DNA of 38,001 nt from Beijerinckiaceae bacterium (GCA_903970475.1 CAJCIQ010000111.1:1-38001); one strand, 5' to 3'; positions 15,502 through 24,001 are shown, counted from the stretch's first letter. A program made the numbers and translations. Notes: a model not told the origin generated them from the sequence alone.

Positions 15502-16941
15502 ATGCCGAAAAACGCTTTCGACAAGTTCACAAAGACTAAGAGTAACGCCGCCAAAAAGGAAGATTTCCGCAAAGCCAAAAGGGAAATCAAAAAAGAAATC
15601 CATGAAGGCATGGCCCGCACCAAAGCCCTGAAGGCCGAAAAAGTGGCAGCTAAGGCCGCCAAGGTCTCAGCCAAAATGCCAAAGGGCGGATATCCAGGAG
15701 CCCCCGGCCGCCGTGCTGATGCCCCTGCCCGTCCCTCCGTAGACACCCGTCCAGCTCGCCCTGCCGACAATAAAGGCCCACGCGATGCTCGTCCAGCCCA
15801 GGGCTCCCGTCCCAGTGGTGATCGACCCAACACACGATTTACCGACAATAAAGGCCCACGTGCCGCCCGTCAGGACCGTCCCGTACAAGGCGGTCCACGA
15901 CCCATAACCCCCGCAGTTAAAGGCAATCCCGATCGCCCTTTAAGCCCAGCCAAGAACAAGGACGGTAGCCTACGCGTGGAACCGCGTACCGGCAATGATC
16001 GTCCCTCTGGCAATAAGCGCCCCTCTGGCAATGATCGCCCTACCGGCAATAAGCGGCGCACAGGTAACGAACCGCCCGCCCGTAAAACGGCCACAGCCAA
16101 ACCAGTAGCAGGAAAGCCTCGGGCAGATGCTACCCCACCCAAATCTTCATCGGGCGCAAAGTCTCATGCCAAGCCAGAAGACCAGATGCCCCTCAACAAA
16201 TACGTCGCACACAGCGGCCTTTGCTCCCGTAGGGAAGCCGCCGATTGGATTACAGAAGGGCAGGTTAAAGTCAATGGTGTACAGGTAACCGAACCAGGAT
16301 TCAAAGTAGGAGAAGGAGATGATGTAAAAGTGAATGGCAAGAAGATTGTTCCCTCCAAGAACCTTGTTTATATCCTGCTCAATAAACCCAAAGACTATAT
16401 CACCACCAGCAGCGATCCCGAAGGAAGGAAAACCGTCTTAGACCTGGTACGCCACGCTACGGATGAACGCATATTCCCGATTGGACGCCTGGATAGAAAT
16501 ACAACAGGTGTGCTGTTGCTGACCAATGATGGAGAGCTGACCCAGAAATTGTCTCATCCAACCTTCGAGGTTAAAAAGATCTATGAGGTTCGCCTGGACA
16601 AGGAATTGAGCAAAAAGGATTTCGAAGCCATCCTACATGGGGTAGCCCTGGAAGATGGGGTTATCCTACCAGACAGTCTGGCTTATGCCGATTCAAAAGA
16701 TAAAACCATCATTGGAATAGAAATCCATAGTGGAAAGAACCGCATCGTACGCCGCATATTTGAGCACCTGGGATACGAGGTGAAGAACCTCGATAGGGTG
16801 ATGTATGCAGGACTCACCAAAAAGAACGTGGACCGGGGCCGCTGGCGTTACCTGAGTGATAAAGAAGTGCGTATCCTGAAGTTTCTCAATGCTTCCTACG
16901 CATCCAAAAAAGCAACCATTAAAGAATCCAAAGTAAAGTAG
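15502..16941 (+). CDS. RsuA/RluB-family pseudouridine synthase with a long disordered N-terminal extension
   Basis: The C-terminal half is a normal small-family rRNA pseudouridine synthase: an S4 RNA-binding domain at about residues 229-285 (MPLNKYVAHSGLCSRREA) and a catalytic domain from about 288, with the active Asp in GRLDRNTTG (D331). It probably modifies 23S rRNA as RluB does. The first 226 residues are unlike the core: a Lys/Ala-rich helical start (about 1-60), then Pro/Arg/Gly-rich disorder containing DNKGPR twice (89-94 and 115-120) and four and a half copies of a GN[DK]RP[ST]-like hexapeptide (about 164-190). Highly basic tails are common in Bacteroidota homologues, but the length here is large. 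The product is 479 residues and the next gene follows two bases later. Confidence 0.9.
   Translation: MPKNAFDKFTKTKSNAAKKEDFRKAKREIKKEIHEGMARTKALKAEKVAAKAAKVSAKMPKGGYPGAPGRRADAPARPSVDTRPARPADNKGPRDARPAQGSRPSGDRPNTRFTDNKGPRAARQDRPVQGGPRPITPAVKGNPDRPLSPAKNKDGSLRVEPRTGNDRPSGNKRPSGNDRPTGNKRRTGNEPPARKTATAKPVAGKPRADATPPKSSSGAKSHAKPEDQMPLNKYVAHSGLCSRREAADWITEGQVKVNGVQVTEPGFKVGEGDDVKVNGKKIVPSKNLVYILLNKPKDYITTSSDPEGRKTVLDLVRHATDERIFPIGRLDRNTTGVLLLTNDGELTQKLSHPTFEVKKIYEVRLDKELSKKDFEAILHGVALEDGVILPDSLAYADSKDKTIIGIEIHSGKNRIVRRIFEHLGYEVKNLDRVMYAGLTKKNVDRGRWRYLSDKEVRILKFLNASYASKKATIKESKVK
15765..15860 (+). repeat. Two copies of an 18-base direct repeat within the pseudouridine synthase gene
   Basis: CGACAATAAAGGCCCACG occurs at 15765-15782 and again at 15843-15860, 78 bases apart and in the same codon frame. 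It encodes the repeated DNKGPR of the disordered extension and points to internal duplication. Confidence 0.8.
15991..16071 (+). repeat. 18-base tandem repeat in the disordered extension
   Basis: Four tandem 18-base units, each starting GGCAAT or similar and encoding GNDRPS, GNKRPS, GNDRPT and GNKRRT, are followed by a partial fifth (GNE). Units alternate between GAT and AAG at the third codon, which suggests an earlier 36-base duplication. Copy number may vary between strains. Confidence 0.8.
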
Positions 16942-16943
16942 CA

Positions 16944-17666
16944 GTGCGCAACCCTTCCGTCGAAATACTGGTGGATACAGACCATTTTGTAGCCATTAAT
17001 AAGCCCTCGGGTATGCTCAGTATCCCTGACAGGGAAAATACAGAGCCATCCTTGAAATTTATGCTGGAACAGGCCTATGGCAAAATATTTACGGTACATA
17101 GGTTAGATAGGGACACCAGTGGAGTCATCATCTTCGCAAAAGATGAAGTCACCCACCAATATCTTTCGAAATTATTTGAAGGCAGGCAAGTTCAGAAACA
17201 ATACATGGGCTATGTGCATGGACAACCCACCAGCCCTTCAGGCCATATGGATGGCGCCATCATGGAGAGCCCTGTCAAAAAAGGCACCATGATCGTTCAT
17301 GCAAAAGGAAAGCCCTCCTCTACCGATTATCATGTACTGGAATCATTCGGCATCCTTTCTTTAGTTTCATTTGACATTCATACCGGACGCACCCACCAAA
17401 TCCGTGTGCATAGCAAGGACCTGGGGCATCCCATAGCCGTAGATCCCCTCTATGGGGATGGGCAACCCATCCTGCTTTCTTCCATAAAACGCAAGTTTAA
17501 ATTGTCCAAGAAAGAAGAGGAAGAGAGGCCCATCTTGAATCGGCTGGCCCTGCATGCTTATAGCCTTAAGTTCACAGACCCGGAAGGGAAAATCTGGGAA
17601 ATAGCAGCGCCCATGCCTAAGGACATGAGCGCTCTGCTCCAGCAGCTAAGAAAGTGGAAAAGCTAG
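16944..17666 (+). CDS. RluA-family pseudouridine synthase
   Basis: The 240-residue protein belongs to the RluA/RluC/RluD catalytic family, with HRLDRDTSGVIIFAKDE holding the active Asp (near residue 54) and the downstream HTGRTHQIRVH and GHPIAVDPLYG motifs. There is no S4 domain, so the substrate could be tRNA or rRNA and is not predictable. Translation starts at a GTG (16944) two bases after the stop of the upstream synthase, so the two are translationally coupled. Confidence 0.88.
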   Translation: MRNPSVEILVDTDHFVAINKPSGMLSIPDRENTEPSLKFMLEQAYGKIFTVHRLDRDTSGVIIFAKDEVTHQYLSKLFEGRQVQKQYMGYVHGQPTSPSGHMDGAIMESPVKKGTMIVHAKGKPSSTDYHVLESFGILSLVSFDIHTGRTHQIRVHSKDLGHPIAVDPLYGDGQPILLSSIKRKFKLSKKEEEERPILNRLALHAYSLKFTDPEGKIWEIAAPMPKDMSALLQQLRKWKS

Positions 17667-17700
17667 GTCACCATTGATCCGAAACGGTCCGGTCAACCGG

Positions 17701-18957
17701 CTAAACCTTCCCTACAAATCCTACGGCCACCGTATTGTTGGAGTACTCATCGATGAGGATGAAAGCGCCATTGGCCGGATTGACATCATAGGCATCCGGG
17801 AAAAACGGTTTGGCGGATTTCAATTGGATGGTTCCAATATCATTGAGCTTGAAAGATTTTTTATCCGGAGCAGGCAAAAAGGTTTGGATGTCCAGGATCT
17901 CCTGGATGCTCAACACTTTTACTTTAATGGTCTGCGCTCCGTGCTGCAACAGAAAAGTTTTCCCCTCCTGCATGCTTGATTCATCCAACCAGGCAATCCT
18001 GGCGGTGATCTGGTTGGTCTGAGGAAAGGGGCATTCTCCCTTTTTCACCAACATATTTCCCCTGCTGACGTCCACATCTTCGGTCAGCGTAAGCGTAACA
18101 CTTTCTCCGGCGAAGGCAGAAGAGACCACCGTCTCTCCCTTATATATGGCTCCAATAGCAGCGCTTTTAAGGGAAGGCAACACCACCACTTCATCTCCCA
18201 CGGACCATTTGCCACTGGAAATTTTACCGGCGTATCCCCTGAAGTCATGGTAAGCATCCTGCTGAGGACGGACTACATATTGCACCGGGAATCGGGTAGG
18301 TAGTTCCCCTTTTCCCTTTCTGGGTTCCAAGGATTCCAACACGTCCAGCAATGTAGGCCCATTATACCAGGGCATGCGATCCGAAGGTGTAACCACATTA
18401 TCCCCGTCTTTAGCCGCCATGGGAATAAAGTGAAGTGTCACTTTCTCCATTTTTAATTGGATGGCCAATTGCGAGACTTCCTGGCGTATGCGTTCGTAGG
18501 CTTCCTGTTCGAAGTCAACCAGGTCCATCTTATTGATGCTGACGATCACTTCCTTCATCTGAAGCAGATAAGCTATATAGAGGTGTCTCCTGGTCTGCTC
18601 TACTACTCCATTTCTGGCGTCAACCAATACGATGGAAACAGCGGCGTTGGAAGCGCCCGTTATCATATTGCGCGTATATTCCACGTGGCCCGGGGTATCG
18701 GCAATAATGTATTTTCGCGTCGGTGTTGAAAAGTAAATATGCGCTACATCAATGGTAATGCCCTGTTCCCTTTCGGCTATAAGGCCATCGGTAAGCAAGG
18801 AAAGGTCCATGAAACCTAAGCCTTTCCGTTGGCTGGCCGAATCAATGGCTTCCAGTCTGTCCTGAGCGATGGACCGTGTATCGTATAACAACCGGCCTAT
18901 CAACGTGCTCTTTCCATCATCCACACTACCAGCGGTAGCTATTTTCAGTACTTCCAT
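17701..18957 (-). CDS. cysN: Sulfate adenylyltransferase subunit 1 (CysN), GTPase subunit
   Basis: CysN is the regulatory GTPase that drives ATP sulfurylase (with CysD) to make adenylyl sulfate (APS). The 418-residue protein has the P-loop GSVDDGKST (residues 10-18), DTPGHVEYTRNM (G3), NKMD (G4), then EF-Tu-like beta-barrel domains from about residue 215. There is no C-terminal APS kinase (CysC) domain, and no separate cysC is in the window. It follows cysD by 12 bases and converges on the RluA-family gene. Confidence 0.95.
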   Translation of the reverse strand: MEVLKIATAGSVDDGKSTLIGRLLYDTRSIAQDRLEAIDSASQRKGLGFMDLSLLTDGLIAEREQGITIDVAHIYFSTPTRKYIIADTPGHVEYTRNMITGASNAAVSIVLVDARNGVVEQTRRHLYIAYLLQMKEVIVSINKMDLVDFEQEAYERIRQEVSQLAIQLKMEKVTLHFIPMAAKDGDNVVTPSDRMPWYNGPTLLDVLESLEPRKGKGELPTRFPVQYVVRPQQDAYHDFRGYAGKISSGKWSVGDEVVVLPSLKSAAIGAIYKGETVVSSAFAGESVTLTLTEDVDVSRGNMLVKKGECPFPQTNQITARIAWLDESSMQEGKTFLLQHGAQTIKVKVLSIQEILDIQTFLPAPDKKSFKLNDIGTIQLKSAKPFFPDAYDVNPANGAFILIDEYSNNTVAVGFVGKV

Positions 18958-18969
18958 GTTCAGATCAGT

Positions 18970-19872
18970 TTAAAAATATCCGACTTGTTTGCGTTTCTCC
19001 ATGGCTGCTTCTGAACGTTTATCGTCCATGCGCGCCCCTCTTTCTGAAATCGTGGCTTCCAGTATTTCAGAGATGATGTCGTCCACATTATCCGCATGAG
19101 AAAGGACTGCTGCCGTACAAGTCATATCGCCTACGGTCCTGAATCTTACCGTTGCCTGAAACGGAATCTCATCCGGCGTAGTCTGAAGGAAACTGGAATG
19201 AGGCCAGTAGAAGCCATCCCTTTCAATGATATTGCGCTCGTGAGAGAAATATAAGGAAGGAAGGGCAAGATTTTCTTCCCTGATGTAGTTCCATACGTCG
19301 AGTTCCGTCCAATTGGATATGGGAAAAACACGTACGTTCTCTCCCACATGGATCCTGCCATTGAGCATATCAAACAGTTCTGGTCTCTGCCTTTTGGAAT
19401 CCCATCCTCCAAACTCATCCCTTACAGAAAAGATGCGTTCTTTGGCCCTGGCCTTTTCTTCATCCCTACGGGCCCCTCCAATACAAGCATCAAACTTGAA
19501 CTCCTCGATGGCATCCAACAGCGTCACTGTCTGGAGCATATTCCGGCTGGCAAACTTTCCCGTTTCTTCTTTGGCTTTGCCCTGGTCAATGGAGTCCTGT
19601 ACGTAACGCACGATTAACCGCGCTCCAGTCTGGTCCACCAGCCAATCGCGAAAGTCAATGGTCTCCTTGAAGTTGTGTCCCGTATCTACGTGTAACAGCG
19701 GAAAGGGAATGGAAGCAGGAAAAAATGCCTTTCGGGCGAGGTGTACCAAGGTAATGGAGTCCTTACCCCCGGAAAACAATAATGCAGGGCGCTCAAACTG
19801 AGCTGCCACTTCTCTAAGTATATAGATGGCCTCTTCTTCAAGGGCCCTGGGAAAAATTCGGGTCTGGTTCAT
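18970..19872 (-). CDS. cysD: Sulfate adenylyltransferase subunit 2 (CysD)
   Basis: CysD is the catalytic ATP sulfurylase subunit and forms APS from ATP and sulfate. The 300-residue protein has the PP-loop LLFSGGKDSITLVHLA (about residues 31-46), HVDTGHNFKETIDFRD, the conserved GGARRDEEKARAKERIFS, and a C-terminus SEAAMEKRKQVGYF, where the final KxxGYF is a CysD hallmark. It follows cysH by 12 bases on the same strand. Confidence 0.96.
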   Translation of the reverse strand: MNQTRIFPRALEEEAIYILREVAAQFERPALLFSGGKDSITLVHLARKAFFPASIPFPLLHVDTGHNFKETIDFRDWLVDQTGARLIVRYVQDSIDQGKAKEETGKFASRNMLQTVTLLDAIEEFKFDACIGGARRDEEKARAKERIFSVRDEFGGWDSKRQRPELFDMLNGRIHVGENVRVFPISNWTELDVWNYIREENLALPSLYFSHERNIIERDGFYWPHSSFLQTTPDEIPFQATVRFRTVGDMTCTAAVLSHADNVDDIISEILEATISERGARMDDKRSEAAMEKRKQVGYF

Positions 19873-19884
19873 AATCCTTTGCTA

Positions 19885-20583
19885 TTACTTTATACCATGT
19901 AATCCACATTCCTTATGGGAAGATTCCCACCACCAGCGACCGGCCCTGGGATCTTCACCAGGTTCGATCGCGCGTGTACACGGTGCGCAGCCAATGGAGA
20001 TGAATCCTTTGTCGTGCAGGGAGTTATACGGCACGTGGTAGGTATGAATGTAGTGATTCACCTCATCCAAGCTCCAATGTAAAAGGGGATTTAATTTATA
20101 GAGTTGTTTATCTGTGTCCCATTCGGCCACTTCCATCAATCCACGGTTGGCAGATTGATCAGCCCTTATGCCGGTAATCCAGGCACGGGCACCTTCCAGC
20201 GCCCTGGTGAGGGGGTGGACTTTCCGGATAGCACAACAGGATTTCCTGTTTTCCACAGAATCATAGAATCCGTTAATGCCCTTGGTACGCACCAGGTCTT
20301 CTACCTCCAGGGCATCCGGGTAATATACTTCAATTGGGGTCTTATACCGGGCCTGCGTTTTATCCAATAACTCATAGGTTTCATAAAACAACCGGCCTGT
20401 ATCCAGGGTAAATATTCTTACCGGAACTTGACTACGTGCAATCATATCCGTCAACACCTGGTCCTCCTGTCCTAAGGAAGAGGATAGGCAGGCTGCGCCG
20501 GGGAATAAGTCTGCCACATAATGTAGCAACTCTTCCACCGTATGCGTGGCCGCATAGGCGTTGATATCGTTTAAGTACTTCAT
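19885..20583 (-). CDS. cysH: Adenylyl-sulfate (APS) reductase, iron-sulfur type CysH
   Basis: This enzyme reduces activated sulfate to sulfite. The 232-residue protein has the SSSLGQEDQVLTDM nucleotide-binding loop, then C116-C117 (SCCAIRKVHPL), C199 and C202 (IGCAPCT), and the catalytic KECGLH with C226. The Cys pair plus CxxC ligates a 4Fe-4S cluster and marks APS reductases, unlike PAPS reductases, which lack these four Cys. This fits the absence of cysC. The ATG at 20583 was chosen over a TTG two codons upstream. It is the first gene of cysH-cysD-cysN; a downstream sulfite reductase is not present here. Confidence 0.93.
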   Translation of the reverse strand: MKYLNDINAYAATHTVEELLHYVADLFPGAACLSSSLGQEDQVLTDMIARSQVPVRIFTLDTGRLFYETYELLDKTQARYKTPIEVYYPDALEVEDLVRTKGINGFYDSVENRKSCCAIRKVHPLTRALEGARAWITGIRADQSANRGLMEVAEWDTDKQLYKLNPLLHWSLDEVNHYIHTYHVPYNSLHDKGFISIGCAPCTRAIEPGEDPRAGRWWWESSHKECGLHGIK

Positions 20584-20675
20584 TGTCAAACTATCTCTAG
20601 ACAGCTAATCGTCAGAACCTTATCCGGAGCGTGCGCGCATCCGTTTTGGGCCGGTGGCTCTATACCTAATTATTT

Positions 20676-20694
20676 ACGAGGGCTGCGGCCTCGT
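20676..20694 (-). terminator. Hairpin directly after the peroxiredoxin stop
   Basis: ACGAGG, seven-base loop, CCTCGT (20676-20681 with 20689-20694) lies six bases beyond the peroxiredoxin stop codon. The bases after it on the minus strand are A/T mixed rather than a T run, so terminator function is weakly supported. Confidence 0.35.
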
Positions 20695-20700
20695 TTGGGG

Positions 20701-21336
20701 TTATTTATTAGGTTGGGGCGTATACCTTAAGTAAGGTTTTACCACTTTTAGACCTTTAGGGAATTTTTTCTGGGCATCTTCTGTGGAAACAGCAGGCACC
20801 ACAATCACATCCTGGCCTTCCTGCCAATCAGCTGGGGTAGCTACCTGATAGCCAGCCGTCAACTGCAAAGAATCTATTACCCTCAGCACTTCAACGAAAT
20901 TCCGTCCGGTGCTGGCTGGATAGGTAATAATGAGCTTTACGAGCTTATCGGGGCCAATGATGAATAAGGATCTTACCGTAGCCGTTGCAGAGGCATTAGG
21001 ATGGATCATATCATAGAGGTCGGCCACCTTTCGGTCCTGGTCGGCTATGATGGGGAAATTGACTGTGGTGGATTGGGTCTCGTTGATATCATTTACCCAA
21101 CTTTGGTGTTTATCCAGCGGGTCTACACTCACTGCCAGCACCTTCACGTTTCTGCGTGCAAATTCATCCTTAAGCTGGGCTGTACGACCTAATTCTGTAG
21201 TACAAACCGGAGTAAAATCTGCCGGATGGGAGAACAACACCCCCCAGCCAGTACCCAAATATTCATATAGATCGATCTCACCTTCTGTGGTGGAAGCCTT
21301 GAAATTGGGCGCAACATCCCCTAAACGTAAGCTCAT
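20701..21336 (-). CDS. 1-Cys peroxiredoxin (Prx6-type)
   Basis: This thiol peroxidase reduces H2O2 and organic hydroperoxides. The 211-residue protein has the peroxidatic C45 in HPADFTPVCTTELG and the Prx6-type C-terminal domain. No second Cys is present, so it is a true 1-Cys enzyme that must be recycled by another thiol. The start MSLRLGDVAPNF at 21336 is the family's usual N-terminus; a start 14 codons upstream was rejected. An 11-base palindrome (ACCATAATGGT, 21374-21384) lies 37 bases upstream. A proper oxyR gene is at 35861-36799 in the same window, but control of this gene by it is only a guess. Confidence 0.92.
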   Translation of the reverse strand: MSLRLGDVAPNFKASTTEGEIDLYEYLGTGWGVLFSHPADFTPVCTTELGRTAQLKDEFARRNVKVLAVSVDPLDKHQSWVNDINETQSTTVNFPIIADQDRKVADLYDMIHPNASATATVRSLFIIGPDKLVKLIITYPASTGRNFVEVLRVIDSLQLTAGYQVATPADWQEGQDVIVVPAVSTEDAQKKFPKGLKVVKPYLRYTPQPNK

Positions 21337-21373
21337 AGCATTCTGATTTGAGAAACTAAAGTACACATAATCC

Positions 21374-21384
21374 ACCATAATGGT
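21374..21384. promoter_or_regulatory. Palindrome in the peroxiredoxin promoter region
   Basis: ACCAT-A-ATGGT is a perfect inverted repeat. On the minus strand it lies just upstream of TACTTTAG (a -7-like box with one mismatch at 21355-21362), so it falls in the -33/-7 spacer and could be an operator. Confidence 0.35.
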
Positions 21385-21422
21385 AGACTAAAAGGGGAAA
21401 AAATTTATCCGCCTCTGTGGCT

Positions 21423-21947
21423 TTATCCTCCCAGGTATATATCCAACAGCCCCTCAGGTAATTCGACGTACACCGTTTTATTTTTCTTATCTACCTTCTT
21501 TAGGGTTTCCGCATGAAGAGGGATCAATACTTCCTTGTTTTGTATGGTAAGCTTAGCCAATACTTGCATGGGCTGTTCAATCACTTCCTCAATTTCCCCA
21601 AGTTCCTCGGTCCCGTTGAAAAGGGTATATCCCAGCATGGAGATCGGTGTGGACTTCGACGCCAGTCTCGTGAAGTCTTCCTCCTGTAGCCAGATTTCCT
21701 TTTGATTCAGCGAACGGGCCGCTTCTTTGGTGTCCACCCCTTCCAGCTTGAGGTAGACCTCTGAAGGCCCCTTTGCCTTTGCCTCCTCTACAAAATAAGG
21801 CAGGAAGCTATCCTTCCTGTTTTCCACGAAGATCACCTCCAGGGTTTTAAATCCGGAGCTTTTCCCTAAACTATGCTCCAGGATCAATTCCCCTTTCAGG
21901 CCAAAAGAGGCCACAATCTTACCTATATGAAAATATTGCTGACTCAT
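21423..21947 (-). CDS. rimM: Ribosome maturation factor RimM
   Basis: RimM binds S19 and assists 30S subunit assembly. The 174-residue protein begins YFHIGKIVASFGLKGELIL, the typical first strand and GxxGLKGE motif, and has a PRC-barrel-like C-terminal half with EVLIPLHAETLKKVDKKNKTVYVELPEGLLDIY. The ATG at 21947 fits the family; two in-frame ATGs ten codons upstream (21974-21977) are possible alternatives. It is separated from rpsP by a strong terminator, so it must also have its own promoter. TAGATTCG, a -7-like box (21992-21999), is a candidate. Confidence 0.93.
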   Translation of the reverse strand: MSQQYFHIGKIVASFGLKGELILEHSLGKSSGFKTLEVIFVENRKDSFLPYFVEEAKAKGPSEVYLKLEGVDTKEAARSLNQKEIWLQEEDFTRLASKSTPISMLGYTLFNGTEELGEIEEVIEQPMQVLAKLTIQNKEVLIPLHAETLKKVDKKNKTVYVELPEGLLDIYLGG

Positions 21948-22023
21948 TATTAACGGTAGTGCCCGATTGGCCATCATCAGATGTTATTGCGAATCTAGCT
22001 AAATTCTCAAAGTCCGATTCGCA

Positions 22024-22058
22024 ATAAAAAAAGTAGAGCCCCCAATGAAGGGGGCTCT
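22024..22058 (-). terminator. Rho-independent terminator after rpsP
   Basis: On the minus strand AGAGCCCCC pairs perfectly with GGGGGCTCT across a six-base loop (arms 22035-22043 and 22050-22058), followed by AC and seven T. This is the best terminator in the window and lies 29 bases after the rpsP stop. Confidence 0.92.
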
Positions 22059-22086
22059 GTATGGGAATTTTCCTTATTCGCTAAGA

Positions 22087-22563
22087 TTATTCTCCACCTT
22101 TAGGCTCACTGTGACCACCACCCTGGGGGGCATCATGGTTTACTGGGCGGGGAGCACGCCTAACTACTGGCTGACTCCTCTTTTGATACCTTTGACCTTT
22201 GTGCTCATCGTGCCTGATCCGGATCTTCCCTTCATGTTCTTCATGCCATTTCTGGAACTTAGTCATGGCAGTTGCCTCATCAAACAAGCCCAGCTTCACA
22301 CCGCGAAGCAGGTGTTTGAGGTACAATACACCCTTAAAAGAAAGGATTTTACGAACAGTGTCGGTAGGCTGTGCACCTTTGTGCAGCCAATCGAGCGCCC
22401 TTTGGCGATCCAATTGAATGGATGCAGGCACAGTCAGTGGGTTGTAGGTTCCCAGTTTCTGAATAAATTTCCCGTCTCTCGGAGCGCGGGCATCTGCTAC
22501 TACAATGAAGTAGAAGGGTCTCTTCTTGGACCCGTGACGCTGAAGTCTGATTTTAACTGGCAT
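22087..22563 (-). CDS. rpsP: 30S ribosomal protein S16 with C-terminal extension
   Basis: S16 is a core component of the small subunit. Residues 1-80 are the conserved protein ([20 protein letters not shown]... LGTYNP... [16 protein letters not shown]). The remaining 78 residues are charged, with [19 protein letters not shown] and a Pro/Arg/Gly-rich end; such extensions are, to my knowledge, common in Bacteroidota S16. It has a strong promoter and a strong terminator and is probably monocistronic. Confidence 0.96.
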   Translation of the reverse strand: MPVKIRLQRHGSKKRPFYFIVVADARAPRDGKFIQKLGTYNPLTVPASIQLDRQRALDWLHKGAQPTDTVRKILSFKGVLYLKHLLRGVKLGLFDEATAMTKFQKWHEEHEGKIRIRHDEHKGQRYQKRSQPVVRRAPRPVNHDAPQGGGHSEPKGGE

Positions 22564-22615
22564 CTTAAATAGAAATTTAAATGCGTGAATGAATAAATGT
22601 TTTTTCTAGGGATTG

Positions 22616-22646
22616 CAAAGGTAATATAAACGGAAATTATTTTCAA
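22616..22646 (-). promoter_or_regulatory. Promoter of rpsP
   Basis: On the minus strand TTG (22644-22646) is followed after 20 bases by TACCTTTG (22616-22623), a full match to TAnnTTTG. The predicted leader is about 45-50 bases and A/T-rich. Confidence 0.75.
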
Positions 22647-22684
22647 TGGCCACCCTGCAAATTTTTATTACCGATTTTTAACGT

Positions 22685-24001
22685 TTAACGAGGCATGCCC
22701 ATCTTACCCATAGGCATCTTGTTCATCATTTTCATCATCTGTTTCATCTGATCAAACTGCTTCATAAACTGATGAACCTCTGCTAATTCCTTTCCTGATC
22801 CTTTGGCTATACGCTTGCGGCGGCTAATGTCAATCACGTCTGGGTTAGCCCTTTCAAAAGGGGTCATGGAATTGATCATCGCCTCTATACCTTTAAAGGC
22901 ATCATCGCTGATATCCAAATCTTTAACAGCCTTACCAACCCCAGGGATCATTCCCAACAGGTCTTTCAAATTCCCCATTTTTTTAATCTGTTCCAACTGC
23001 TGTTTGAAGTCGGCAAAATCAAATTGATTCTTCCGGATCTTCTTTTCCAGTTTAGCTGCCTGGTCGGCATCAAACTGCTCCTGGGCTTTTTCCACCAGGG
23101 TAGTGATGTCACCCATGCCCAGAATACGCTGAGCCATACGCTCAGGATAAAACACGTCCAGGGTATCCAGTTTTTCCCCGCTGCTTACGAATTTAATGGG
23201 CTTATTGACCATGTACTGGATGGACAAAGCCGCCCCACCCCTGGTATCACCATCAAGTTTGGTCAGCACTACTCCATTGAAATCCAGCCGTTCATTAAAA
23301 GTCTTGGCCGTATTCACCGCGTCCTGACCCGTCATGGAATCCACCACAAACAGGATTTCCTGTGGTTGTACAGCCGCTTTGATATTGGCCACCTCCGTCA
23401 TCATCACTTCGTCCACAGCTAAACGACCAGCCGTGTCGATTATGACCACATTCTTATTCTTAGCCTTGGCTTCCTGTATGGCGTTTTTGGCAATTTGTAC
23501 CGCGTCTTTATTCTCAGGCTCACTGTATACGTCTACGCCGATCTGTGCACCCAATACTTGTAACTGGTCAATAGCCGCAGGCCGGTATATATCGGCCGCC
23601 ACCAATAGGGGGGATCTCCCCTTTTTCCCTTTCAGATAAGAGGCCAGCTTACCACTGAAGGTGGTTTTACCGGAACCTTGCAAACCTGCTACCAGTATGA
23701 CCGTAGGACTCCCTTTGAGCGAAAGCTCAGCGGCATCTCCGCCCATAAGGGCCACGAGTTCATCCTTAACGATTTTGACCATTAACTGCCCTGGAGAAAT
23801 GGCATTGATTACCTTTTCCCCCATGGCTTTGTCCTTCACCCTATCGGTGAATTCCTTGGCGATTTTATAGTTGACGTCTGCATCAACCAACGCCTTCCTT
23901 ATTTCCTTCACGGTGGCGGCCACATTCAGATCGGTGATCCTACCTTGACCTTTGACCTGCTTAAAGGCGGTCTCCAACCGTTCACTAAGACTTTCAAACA
24001 T
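22685..24001 (-). CDS. ffh: Signal recognition particle protein Ffh
   Basis: Ffh binds 4.5S RNA and signal sequences and delivers ribosomes to FtsY at the membrane. The 438-residue protein has the N domain (about 1-85), the GTPase G domain with GLQGSGKTTFSGKLA (about 107-121), DTAGRLAVDE and TKLDGDTRGGAAL, and the Met-rich M domain with a C-terminal tail QMKQMMKMMNKMPMGKMGM. Length is slightly short but complete. A -7-like promoter box and a strong hairpin lie in the gap to rpoD. It is next to rpsP, as in many bacteria. Confidence 0.97.
   Translation of the reverse strand: MFESLSERLETAFKQVKGQGRITDLNVAATVKEIRKALVDADVNYKIAKEFTDRVKDKAMGEKVINAISPGQLMVKIVKDELVALMGGDAAELSLKGSPTVILVAGLQGSGKTTFSGKLASYLKGKKGRSPLLVAADIYRPAAIDQLQVLGAQIGVDVYSEPENKDAVQIAKNAIQEAKAKNKNVVIIDTAGRLAVDEVMMTEVANIKAAVQPQEILFVVDSMTGQDAVNTAKTFNERLDFNGVVLTKLDGDTRGGAALSIQYMVNKPIKFVSSGEKLDTLDVFYPERMAQRILGMGDITTLVEKAQEQFDADQAAKLEKKIRKNQFDFADFKQQLEQIKKMGNLKDLLGMIPGVGKAVKDLDISDDAFKGIEAMINSMTPFERANPDVIDISRRKRIAKGSGKELAEVHQFMKQFDQMKQMMKMMNKMPMGKMGMPR

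Noticed and set aside
15468-15848. Long minus-strand open frames opposite the pseudouridine synthase gene
   Set aside because: They mirror the Pro/Arg/Gly-rich repetitive codons of the real gene, have no promoter or start context and give low-complexity translations.
15991-16071. Tandem 18-base units as a CRISPR-like or minisatellite locus outside a gene
   Set aside because: The units keep codon frame, lie inside the disordered extension and have no unique spacers.
17667-17700. Hairpin between the RluA-family gene and cysN
   Set aside because: Only an irregular GATCCG/CGGTC pairing with a bulge and no T tract could be drawn; not enough to call a terminator.
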